Part shown: positions 1 to 8,866 of the stretch, piece after piece
Layout of the letters: each line of letters starts with the position of its first letter
How positions within the stretch are numbered: the stretch's first letter is position 1
NCBI GenBank assembly: GCA_027596945.1
Contig: JADGJH010000343.1
Coordinates: 1 to 16,231 of the forward strand
Direction: 5' to 3'
DNA: 16,231 nt
From: Physocladia obscura
Taxonomy: Eukaryota > Chytridiomycota > Chytridiomycetes > Chytridiales > Chytriomycetaceae
Made by a program: the position numbers and the translations under genes
The notes under the pieces: model-generated
Seen by the model: the letters and a program-made list of their open reading frames with translations, nothing else
Told to the model about the DNA's origin: nothing
The model's database searches: none

Positions 1-105
1 TCTGAATTATGAACTCATTCTAAGTTTTCTCAATTTAAAATAATCTATTTTATAAATTCTTAATTCATTTTAAATGAGAAAAAATTACACAAGTTATAAT
101 TATCC

Positions 106-192
106 ATGTGTGTAATGGAAGGGTTGGAAGTTTCAGATTCTTTATTTAGGTTTTTAAAATGGTACATCCAACAGCAAGTGCAAGTCCGATAA
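106..192 (+). promoter_or_regulatory. Possible uORF overlapping the start of AAT copy 1
   Basis: ATG at 106 (and in frame at 115) opens a 28-codon frame that runs out of frame across the AAT start at 159 and stops at TAA 190-192. If the transcript starts upstream of 106, this would lower translation of the main frame. The transcription start is unknown, so the role is conjecture; the frame itself is plain in the sequence. Confidence 0.25.
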
Positions 193-1554
193 GATCGTCC
201 CAGACGAAGCTTACAACAAAAAAATTTAAAGAAACTAATAAATCGCGGAAGAGATCAGCATCCATTGCTGGCTCTTTGTCAAAAAGGCGACCCCAAACAA
301 ACTACTTAAATCTTAGTTTGCAACCGGAAGATCCAATCTTCAAATTGCTCGGCGAGTGTGAAGCAGACCAAGTCGTAGATAAAATCAATTTGAGTGTTGG
401 TGCATATAGAGACTCTAGTGGAAAGCCGTGGGTACTTCCTGTCGTAAAGAAGGTTGTTTTTAATTTTTAATTTATCCGCTCGATTAACAACGCCCCTGAA
501 ACAGGCAAAAGCTATTTTACTGAACGATCCAAGTGCAAGTCACGAGTATTCGCCTCTTGAAGGCAATAAATGTTTCAATGAACACGCTGTCAAGCTTGTT
601 CTCGGTGTAAATAGCATCGCAATCACTGAGAAAAGATACTCTACAGTACAAGCCGTGTCGGGAACAGGAGCAAACCGTCTTGCTGCGGAATTTTTGGCAA
701 AATTTAAGCCTGCTACAGTTTACATTTCCAATCCAACGTGGGGAAACCATTCAAAAATTTTTACTGCAGCAGGTCTTTCTGTTCTCGAATACGAATATTG
801 GAACCCCAAGATGCGCTCACTCAACTACGAAGTTCTTCTTGACACTTTAAATGAAGCTCCAATCGGCTCAATTTTTGTGCTTCACGCGTGTGCACACAAC
901 CCAACTGGTATTGATCCAACACAAGCGCAATGGAAAAAAATTGCCGCAATTATGAAATCCAAAGCTCAATTCCCATTCTTTGACTGTGCGTATCAAGGTT
1001 TTGCTTCTGGAGATTTGGACAAAGATGCATGGGCAGTGAGACATTTTGTTGAGCAAGGCTTCGACATGTTAATCGCACAATCGTTCAGTAAAAACTTTGG
1101 ACTTTATTCGGAACGAGTTGGTTGTTTGACGGGAATTTTTTCCAGCACGGAGTTAGCAAAGAAGGCGAAAAGTCAATTTTGTGCGTTGATTCGTTGCAGT
1201 ATCTCGAATGCGCCTGGGTTTGGAGCCAAGATTGTCGAAATTGTACTATCTGATGAAAAGATGCACGCGGAATGGGTAGCGAATTTGAAAACCATGGCGA
1301 GCCGCATTTCTCTAATGCGTGAAAAACTTGTAGACAATTTGAGGCAGCTCCAAACGCCAGGAGATTGGTCTCATATAACTTCGCAAGTCGGGATGTTTTC
1401 TTACACTGGGCTCAATACTGTGCAAGTGGCTGCCATCAAAGGAAAGTTTCATGTATACATGACTGATGAAGGTCGTGTTTCTATGGCAGGATTAAATGAA
1501 GGAAATATTGCAAGGTTTGCACAAGCGGTTGATTGGGTGGCGCGGAATTTTTAA
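159..1554 (+). CDS. Aspartate aminotransferase, tandem copy 1
   Basis: Class I PLP-dependent aminotransferase (aspartate + 2-oxoglutarate to oxaloacetate + glutamate). The model is join(159..452, 505..1554), 447 aa, with one 52-nt phase-0 GT-AG intron (donor GTTGTT, acceptor ACAG). The N-terminal family block is INLSVGAYRDSSGKPWVLP. Catalytic residues keep exactly the spacing of the pig/E. coli numbering: N230 (N194, in NPTG), D258 (D222), Y261 (Y225), Schiff-base K294 in SFSKNFGLYSERVG (K258), R302 (R266), substrate R328 (R292) and R422 (R386, GRVSMAGLN). An active enzyme is therefore expected. A basic Ser/Thr-rich extension of about 48 residues precedes the catalytic domain, with KSRKR and SKRR clusters. 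It is not an obvious mitochondrial presequence, and no SKL-type tail is present. ATG 159 has a good AAAATGG context. The family call is very firm; compartment and exact physiological substrate are open. Confidence 0.95.
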
Positions 1555-1584
1555 TGCAATTATTAATAATAGTGATGATCTGGG

Positions 1585-1590
1585 AATAAA
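1585..1590 (+). terminator. Poly(A) signal of AAT copy 1
   Basis: AATAAA lies 31 nt after the stop codon of AAT copy 1, in an A-rich stretch. It is a canonical hexamer at a suitable distance; usage is inferred. Confidence 0.5.
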
Positions 1591-1601
1591 AAAAATTTGA
1601 A

Positions 1602-1738
1602 TTCCGATAATTTCCGAATCTCTTCGTTAAAACAGCAAACAGCCCGACAACACCGAGCAACCAAATAATTGCCAACAACTTAGCCTAATAACTCTGATAA
1701 AGAAATTATCGGAAACTGTAGCGACAATTATCGGAAAC
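1602..1738. promoter_or_regulatory. Repeated AATTATCGGAA motif between the two AAT genes
   Basis: AATTATCGGAAAC occurs twice in direct orientation at 1704-1716 and 1726-1738, exactly 22 bp apart. The reverse complement of GAAATTATCGGAA (13 nt, perfect) lies at 1602-1614. The direct pair sits 24-58 bp upstream of the ATG of AAT copy 2. This arrangement (two turns of helix, same face, plus an inverted copy) looks like transcription-factor sites in the copy 2 promoter. No known factor is assigned. Confidence 0.45.
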
Positions 1739-1761
1739 AGCAGTGGTTTTGGGAAACAAGG

Positions 1762-3232
1762 ATGACAGCAGCAACAAAAAAACGCAGAACGCAAGAAAAC
1801 GGAAATTCCGTCGAACATTCAAATAAGCAAAGCAAAACTGCCGGCATGCCCATCACCCTATCGAGCTCTGAGTATTCCAACTTGACGCTGGAATCCGAAG
1901 ATTCGATCTTCAAGCTGCTTGGCGAATGTCTGGCGGACAAGTCCCCAGATACAATCAATTTGAGTGTTGGCGCTTATCGAGACAACAACGGCAAACCATG
2001 GGTCCTCCCAGCCGTCAAGAAGGTGTATTATTCCCACAAACATCGATATAATATACAGAATGCTGACCACAAATTTTACAGGCCAAACAGGTTCTTTTCA
2101 ATGACCCTTCTGCAAACCACGAATATTTGGCTTTGGAGGGAATCGCTTCGTTCAATGAGGAGGCTGCAAAATTGATTTTGGGCCAAAACAGCAGCGCGAT
2201 TGCACAAAAGCGCTATTCTGCCATTCAAACAGTATCTGGAACGGGCGCTAATCGTCTTGGAGCTGATTTTCTGTCGCAATTCAGATATGCGACTGTTTAT
2301 ATTACAAATCCAACTTGGGGCAAGTAATCATTGCAAAAGTAAGTTATTTACTAACCCATCCTCTTATCAAAACAGGAAACCATCCTAAAATTTTTGCTGC
2401 AGCTGGCCTTCCTGTCGTTGAGTACGAATATTGGAATCCCAAGACACGCTCACTCAACTACGAAGTTCTTCTCGCAACGTTGAATGAAGCTCCAAACGGC
2501 TCAATTTTTGTACTTCACGCATGCGCACACAACCCAACTGGTCTCGATCCAACGCATGTACAATGGAAAAAAATTGCCAAGATTATGAAATCCAAAGCCC
2601 ATTTCCCGTTCTTTGACTGTGCGTATCAAGGTTTTGCTTCTGGTGACTTGGACAAAGATGCATGGGCAGTGAGATACTTTGTCGAGCAAGGTTTTGACCT
2701 CCTCTGCGCACAATCCTTCAGCAAGAATTTCGGACTCTATTCAGAGCGGGTTGGTTGCTTGACTGGCGTTTTCAGTAATTCGGAAGTTGCGCGTAAAGCA
2801 AAGAGTCAGTTTGTTTGTTTGGTGAGGTGCAGCATTTCCAATGCGCCGGGATTTGGCGCAAAACTTGTAGACATCATTTTTAAAGATGAATCGTTGTGCC
2901 TTGAATGGTTGGATTTTTGATTGGTTCAATAGGTTACTTAATTTCACTACAGGAAAAAAAATCTTAAAGAAATGTCGAGTCGCATTACCGGCATGCGGGA
3001 GAAAGTTGTACAGCACTTGAAACAGCTTGAAACTCCTGGAGACTGGTCGCATATTTTGTCGCAGATAGGCATGTTTTCTTATACCGGGCTTACTATGCAA
3101 CAGGTTGCGGCAATCAAATCAAAGTTTCACGTGTATATGACTGACGAAGGCCGTATTTCGATGGCTGGATTGAATGAAGGAAATGTCAGAAAATTTGCAG
3201 AGGCTGTGAACTGGGTTGTCAGAAATATTTGA
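1762..3232 (+). CDS. Aspartate aminotransferase, tandem copy 2
   Basis: Paralogue of the upstream gene. The model is join(1762..2022, 2082..2319, 2376..2907, 2953..3232), 436 aa. Intron 1 (59 nt, phase 0, branch TGCTGAC) is at the same place as the single intron of copy 1. Intron 2 (56 nt, phase 1) is GC-AG. Intron 3 (45 nt, phase 2, donor GTTGGA) is unique to this copy. After intron 1 both copies code exactly 1050 nt including the stop, which supports the splice choices. All catalytic residues are present: N219 (NPTG), D247, Y250, Schiff-base K283, R291, R317 and R411. The N-terminus (about 45 residues) begins with an NLS-like TKKRR and is unrelated in sequence to that of copy 1 until SIFKLLGEC. 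In-frame stops in the unspliced DNA could make this look like a pseudogene, but splicing removes them all. Confidence 0.92.
2320..2375 (+). other. GC-AG intron in AAT copy 2
   Basis: Phase-1 intron with donor G|GCAAGT, branch site TTTACTAAC and acceptor AACAG. Joining 2319 to 2376 gives TGG GGA AAC CAT, exactly matching the uninterrupted TWGNH of copy 1. The GT donors nearby fail: GTAATC at 2324 leads to a stop three codons after the junction, and GTAAGT at 2339 leaves TAA 2325-2327 in the exon. Confidence 0.88.
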
Positions 3233-3286
3233 TCCATTCAGGAAATTGCCCATACTGTAAGTTAAGTTGTTAGAAAGTTTGATCTG

Positions 3287-3292
3287 AATAAA
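3287..3292 (+). terminator. Poly(A) signal of AAT copy 2
   Basis: AATAAA lies 55 nt after the stop codon of AAT copy 2 and is followed by T-rich sequence. Usage is inferred. Confidence 0.5.
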
Positions 3293-4659
3293 AATAACCA
3301 TAAAGAAATTGCATGTTTTATTTTATGTTTAAGCTGCAAATTAATTATTTTATTTAATAGAAGAGAATTCCATAATAATACGACTTAGTACATAAGAAAT
3401 TTTGCCGTTATTTCCCATTTGAATTCACCTTGACGTTGAACCAAAAAAAGTTGCCGAAAATCTCCACTGTATTCAAAAGTTATCTTCACCGCGATCAAAC
3501 TGTGATAAATTGCATAAATCAAAACGCAATTGTCTAAGTTTCATATGAATATATGATTTCAGATTGTGCAGATTTGGTCGATGTGAGAAGTTAGGGTTCA
3601 CTAATGTATCCACGAGCAACAATAACTTCTCGCATTTCACCAGTTTTGTACTTTTTCCATGCTTGGCTCGACCAACTTCAGTTGAGTTCAAGATTTTTTC
3701 CAAAATTTTTCATCTCTTTCTTCAATCAACGAAAACAAACATTTCAAATGTAATAAAAATAATTGAGTGAAATAAGGAAACAACACATGTGAAATATTTA
3801 TTAAATATTAGTTGTTGTTTTTTTTTCTAATTCAAAGATGTTGTACAAGTGTCAAATGGGTTATTTGCACCGACCATTTTCTTTCCCGGGGATATGGCTA
3901 TAGCATTTGGACCAACATCACAAATGATAAAGCTAGATTTTTGGCCAAATTTCAGTTTTGTTCCACATAAATTAGTCTTATAACAAGGGGACCTGATTAT
4001 ACAAACTTTTTTTTATTATTGAATTATTTAAAAGTAAAAAAGGTATGATTAATGTCATCTATGTACAAAAGCAATTAACAATAGCATGAAATTTACTCTC
4101 CAGTTCATCTCAGAGGTGCAAAACTTAGTTTCAGCTATATTCTCCATTGCATTGAATTTCTGTTGTCCAAGGTTTTAGTTTAATACTTCCAAATTTATTC
4201 TATAAAGCTTATTTACATAAAAAGACAAATAAAGACTATATTTAAGAATTTTTTCCTGTGCAGTTTTGTATTTGAAATTCCAATATGGCAGTGTTGAGAA
4301 ACGTTGGCGGGAGTATGGGAGATGCAAGAGCAGGGCATTGAGGAGTCGGTTGAGGACGGACGATTTTAAGGAGGAAAAAGAATGAGTTTATTTTTGGAAC
4401 AGAAAAGAATTAAAAAGTGATCCACAATCACATTCCAACACGCAGTTTTTATTTTCATTCGAAAAGTTGCCTTGAAACCCATCGCAGGCATAGTCTTGAA
4501 ATTCAAAATATGATACTTGAGTTGATTTAAGTCTGAAACCGTTGAGACCCAGTTGTCACACACCACTAGAGCTACACAGAGGAATCAAAAAATTTATAAT
4601 TTATTTATTGTAGAATCATTTTGACGAAAGAAATATACAATTTATGCCCGCTCTTCAAT
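3293..4659. other. Gene-free AT-rich intergenic region
   Basis: No frame on either strand here shows a family motif or a splice-connected coding pattern. The frames present are short and of biased composition. A patch at about 4270-4380 is visibly richer in G and C than its surroundings and may be a remnant of something coding. A TTTATTTATT stretch at 4600-4609 gives overlapping AATAAA signals on the - strand for the velvet gene. Confidence 0.6.
4600..4609 (-). terminator. Poly(A) signals of the velvet gene
   Basis: The minus strand reads AATAAATAAA, two overlapping AATAAA hexamers about 50 nt beyond the velvet stop codon. Confidence 0.5.
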
Positions 4660-5814
4660 TCACTGCCGTACTCGTATTTTTATACCTTGCTTTGCAAAAG
4701 ACCGGCTCAGACTGGTTGTTTGAGGCACTCCCGGAAAGTCTTTGGGATTGAAAACTTCGAAAATGCTGCTTGGAACAGAAGCAACAGGCGGTGCTCCAAA
4801 AGGCATACTAATTGGCAAAAAATAAATGTAAAATATTTTTGAATAAAAACAAATAATTCTCACCCTGTCATATTATACAAATCAAACTTTAATTTGAACT
4901 TCCCTGTCTTCTTTACGAAAACCTCTGAATATACAAAATAAAGTCCTGCGACACCATCTGGACCATTGAGAAATTGTGGAACACAAATTACTGGGCCCAT
5001 CAGTGCTTGAGATGTGTGGTAGTTATCTGTTAGTTCGACATTGTATTTCACTTTCTTTCTTGTCAACGACGATTCTTGAAGACAGCTCCCATCTGAATAT
5101 AAATCATCATTTTTTTCGACAATAGAGCGCTCATATAAAAATATAGAACTACTGCGTGGCTTAGTTTTATGCGAAACTTCTTGCTCCAAATTCCTATCGA
5201 AAAAATGCCGTTGTCAGAATAATTCCAGTATAGGGCAAACATAAATGAGTGGGTGAAAACACTAACGGAGTCCATAGTGTGACAAACATGACCATGTTTG
5301 CAGCATCTTTCGGTGAAATTCCAGCCAATTTGATACTATATAATTTCGGTTAGCCCTCACTCTTTTTTTTTTCCTGGTAATATTTTGGGCCTTACATTGG
5401 TGGAGGGTGTACTGGGCGTCGATCTGAAAGGGAAGAACCCGAAACTCGAGCTCTACTTGGTTGTTGGACGATTTCGAGACGAATGCGGTCATTCTGGTAT
5501 TTTGCAAATTCAAACTGTTTAAAAACCAAAAAATTTCTGAAAGATCTTCACTGCCGTTGCTGTAATTTGCGGAAGCTCAAAAAAGTGGCAAAACATACCA
5601 GTACATTATTGAGGACAAGAAAAACCGGTAACGGCAGTTCGGCGGGAGCCAACGGAGTAGTGTTTGACGTTGGGGTATCCATTTGTGGACTATTGGATGC
5701 TTTTTCTTCACAACACGAAAACGCAACTGCTGCTGTTTCTACGGCGTGTGAGATCGCTGGCGACCAGTCTGATTCTTCAGAGCCAGCTGCTTCAAGAAGC
5801 ATTCTTAACGACAT
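4660..5814 (-). CDS. Velvet-domain transcriptional regulator
   Basis: Member of the fungal velvet family (VeA/VelB/VosA/VelC), DNA-binding factors with an NF-kB-like fold that link development and secondary metabolism. The model is complement(join(4660..4807, 4864..5193, 5267..5335, 5396..5514, 5599..5814)), 293 aa; all junctions keep frame. Landmarks: residues 82-111 carry RLEIVQQPSRARVSG and DRRPVHPPP (family QQPxRARxCG...DRRPIDPPP); 113-134 continue IKLAGIS...FVTLW; 195-245 contain AGLYFVYSEVFVKKTGKFKL, matching GxFFVFxDLSVRxxGxYRLKF; 260-293 contain SIFEVFNPKDFPGVPQTTSL and the SFAKQGIKIRVR end. Residues 1-72 are non-conserved. Intron lengths are 84, 60, 73 and 56 nt, with branch sites GGCTAAC and TTCTGAC in two. 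The intron 1 boundary is least certain: GTATGT donor preferred, second acceptor possible at 5494. The loop between the two halves of the domain is long (about 65 residues). Subfamily is not assignable by eye. Confidence 0.9.
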
Positions 5815-5925
5815 TTTGTTTTGTGGGTTTTTTTGGATTATTTCGTTTCGTTTGATTTCCAAGCGTTTTTTTCCGGTGATTCGAAAATTTTCTGTTTGGT
5901 TAAATAGTATGAAAAAAACCCAGCA
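5815..5925. promoter_or_regulatory. Upstream region of the velvet gene, perhaps bidirectional
   Basis: On the minus strand an A-rich leader ends in AACAAAATG at the velvet start, with a TATTTAA-like sequence about 90 nt upstream. If the small + strand frame at 5926 is a gene, these 111 bp would be a shared divergent promoter. Confidence 0.3.
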
Positions 5926-6181
5926 ATGAAACAAATTGGTCGGTTTAGCATTGTAACGGTACAATCTAATTTTTCCTTGGTTCACGTTCGCGTACCTTAC
6001 ACGCTAAACGACAGATACTTCATGATTTACCAATATTTATTAATCAATATTTCAAGTGAATAACTGCATTTCAAACTTGCTTTCTTTAGCATTTATTGAT
6101 GATATTCCTGATCTTTGGAATTCGAAGGTGCTTATTGGTGATTTCAAAGACACATTTAAAATTGCCTGGGCTTGGCAATAA
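5926..6181 (+). CDS. Candidate small two-exon gene, unknown function
   Basis: ATG 5926 starts a 46-codon frame (MKQIGRFSIVTVQ..., then VPYTLNDRYFMIYQ) whose composition looks more protein-like than the surrounding AT-rich frames. Across GTGAAT...TTTAG (6056..6089) it joins in frame to FIDDIPDLWNSK and ends at TAA 6179-6181, giving 73 aa. The required intron would be only 34 nt, shorter than any other intron here, so the exon join is doubtful. I do not recognise a family. It could be a first exon of a longer gene or chance. Confidence 0.18.
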
Positions 6182-6934
6182 GGAGATCGATAACTTTCAA
6201 AAACAAGGAATCTGTAATTCACAATTTTTATGTATCTACACAGTAGTCAAGTTCAAAAAATTTCAGCCAATTCGCTAAAGAATGGGAAAACTAATTGCGA
6301 TATCATTATGTTTAGGGTTAAGAGAAAATTTTTGTTCATATCCGTGTTTGTTTTTTGGTCATTTTGCTTTTGAAAGCACAAAATAGTATTTAAAGAATTA
6401 GTCTAAAAATCGCACTTGCTGTAAACTTGTAATTTTCTGGGCTTGCGAGCTGAGGATTATTTGCGTCTCAACGAAATTCCCTCAAGTTTTTAGCTGAAAT
6501 CTCAAAAATCGAGAATAAATGAAGAATTTTCTGATTTTTGTCATTTCAACCAGCTAAGAAATTTTCAAGCAAAAAAAAACTCTACCATTTCTTTCTCTAT
6601 TATTTTTACACAAAGTGAAATTTTTCGTGACCCTTGCCATTTTTAACCCTACCATATCTTTATGTATCATTTAAAGATGACCCGAGTCAAAGCTTTATCC
6701 CTCGGTTTACTAATACTTTACTTACTGTTGTTGTATCATAGATTCCTAGAAACTATTTTTGCCTGAATGTTTGGAACACGTTGCTGAAAAGCGTGACAGT
6801 GCAGCATATCACTTTCTTTTCTTTTTGAATAATCACAGGGATTTCCCAAACCTCCCATTTAAGAATCTAACCACTGTTTACTGCATACCACTTGCTTCAA
6901 GCAAACAACATCAATCATTATTGCTTTGTCACAA

Positions 6935-6947
6935 GGGGGGGGGGGGG
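6935..6947 (+). repeat. G13 homopolymer
   Basis: Thirteen consecutive G in AT-rich surroundings, followed at once by the palindrome-like CTTATAAG. The length is prone to sequencing or assembly error. Confidence 0.9.
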
Positions 6948-7999
6948 CTTATAAGCTTGAAAGGAGATCAGATTTGTGAGGGTAGAGTTTATCTTTATTT
7001 GTGAAGTTATGTTTTGGTAAAGTTATGTCTTTGAGAGGAAAAAAAACAATGCTGTTCTTATGCAATTTTCCCAATTTCTAATTCCTTTTTTGGATTTGAA
7101 ATTCCAAAGTAATGAAATATATTGTCTGAAACTTAATTGTAAGAACTTTCACACTGTTTTGGTTTTTTATTGTCACTCTTGGTCTTAGATGCAAGTAAAT
7201 CCCCAAATTCTTTATTAACAAAAATACATTCAAAATCCAAATCAATGGAGACCCATCCTTTCCATCATTAAGTAGAAGTTATTGTTGAGTAGAGTCAGGA
7301 GCTGTTAGGAGAGGAAGGTGAGAACTAGAGGTTATTAATTTGTAGATGATTTTTGTAGTGCTGTTATGGGTTTCACTATTTATAGTGCATTTTTTCTGCT
7401 TGGCATTTCCCCCCTTAGAAAACTGGTAAAAATTACATCAATGGGATGGTATGGCAATTTTCCAAAAGTATTTCGAAGTTGTTTATTTTCAATGGCACCA
7501 TTTCAATGGTCCCTTTATTTTCATTTGCCTATTGAACAAAATCAAAAATGGAATTTCTTCAATTTCAAAATGACAAATAATGAAAATTTTATTTTTTGCA
7601 ACCAAAAACAAGACTTTGAATTGAGTTGAAAATGAAAGAATTTTTATGTGAATAAAGATATTTATTATACCATCGTGATAACTTATGCAGACACCTCCTG
7701 CTATTGTCCCATTCATCCAAAAGCATAATTCATGCATTGTAACGTATCTTTTACAGCGATCAATCAACACTACATGTGTATATATGTGATTTGATTGTAT
7801 TTTCTGATAAATGAAAGTAATGCATTGAAGCAAAATGAGAATTCATTATACTGCATTATTGATACTCTGTGAATGCAAATGTGACATTACTTTATTTTAA
7901 TAATGGTAATTGAGTCAGTGTTAGAGTACAATAAGTTATATTGTAAATAGAAAATTATAAATGTGAATGTATATTTATATTTATTGTGTGCATGAACAG

Positions 8000-8015
8000 T
8001 TATATGTACATATAA
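8000..8015. repeat. 16-bp perfect palindrome
   Basis: TTATATGTACATATAA reads the same on both strands. It could be a protein-binding site or chance in AT-rich DNA. Confidence 0.6.
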
Positions 8016-8034
8016 ACTGGAAGACTTTATGTGT

Positions 8035-8175
8035 TACAGAAAATGGTTGAAAAGTTGATTTTTTGTTTTTGGTGATTGAAGGATTCTGAGGGATGAAAAT
8101 CAAGAATAAGAAAAAGAGCTTTTCACCAAAAGTCTTTAACATACACAATCATAAGGTAGATTGCAACAAACTGTG
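8035..8175 (+). repeat. Diverged direct repeat, unit 1
   Basis: Aligns by eye with about 8505-8655. Shared anchors in the same order are a GAAAATGGT near the start, a GGATT.TGA...AAAATC..GAAT.A core, CATACACAATCAT (13 nt identical) and AGATTGCAACA (11 nt). No coding frame is shared. Confidence 0.5.
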
Positions 8176-8504
8176 ATGCAAATGTCAAGCAAATGTTTTT
8201 TGCCTTTATTTGGCTTCTGTGGCAATAGTTTTGATGACTGATCATGGTCTCAAAACAACACCTAATCTTTAAACATTTCAGGTCTACCCTCTAAATTGAT
8301 GGAGTGCAAAGGAATTGTCAAAGTCTGCTGATTGACTACACAAGCCATGTTAAAGTCTAAAAAGATTCAAGCTGTATTGAAAGATGAATTCACTTTTTAT
8401 CCAAAGAAATCACTCAATTTGCTTAAAGAGTAAATTAATAAAAATATTGGACTTGCCTTTTTATCAGTAAGCAGAAGCTTTGTATTAATACAATAGTTTT
8501 GTAT

Positions 8505-8655
8505 GGAGGAAAATGGTAAGATTTATTGTAAAGACTGCTTGGAATTTTTGCAATGGAGGATTATGAACAATTAAAATCTAGAATGAAGAAAAAAATGAAT
8601 TCTGCTAAAAATCCTTGCCATACACAATCATGAATCGAGATTGCAACAGGCAATA
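8505..8655 (+). repeat. Diverged direct repeat, unit 2
   Basis: Second unit of the pair, about 480 nt downstream of unit 1, with the same anchors (CATACACAATCAT at about 8619 and AGATTGCAACA at about 8639). Overall similarity is roughly 70% by eye with small gaps, so this is an old duplication. Confidence 0.5.
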
Positions 8656-8793
8656 CTCTTGCATAGAATGTATTTGGTGATTGATACTAAATATTTGATG
8701 GAAATCAGCTCATCAATTTAACTTTCTTCTAGAATTTTTCAGAATCATCTCAAACCTTCTATAAATTTCAAATATTTGAAAACAATTCAAGCA

Positions 8794-8866
8794 ATTTCCA
8801 GGCGATTTCCAACCACTTTCCAACCACTTTTCAACTACTTTTTAACTGCTTTCAAATTATTTCCTT
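8794..8866 (+). repeat. Degenerate tandem repeat, about 11-bp period
   Basis: Successive units read ATTTCCAGGCG, ATTTCCAACCAC, TTTCCAACCACT, TTTCAACTACT, TTTTAACTGCT and TTCAAATTATT. They form a decaying minisatellite with a TTTCCAACCAC-like consensus. Confidence 0.6.

Noticed and set aside
2741..3100. 119-codon frame on the minus strand
   Set aside because: Shadow of AAT copy 2; it crosses the copy 2 intron and has no motif.
1762..3232. AAT copy 2 as a pseudogene, because of stops in the plain frames
   Set aside because: Three short introns remove every stop, restore the exact length of copy 1 and keep all catalytic residues.
5483..5929. 148-codon frame on the plus strand
   Set aside because: Antisense to velvet exons 1-2 and the intron between them; no motif and no good ATG start.
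6640..6690. ATCTTTA...TAAAGAT inverted repeat as a terminator
   Set aside because: A 7-bp AT-rich stem is expected by chance here, and no gene ends nearby.
7366..7833. Overlapping 87- and 114-codon frames on opposite strands
   Set aside because: They contradict each other, are rich in F, I, N and K as expected from AT-rich DNA, and show no domain.
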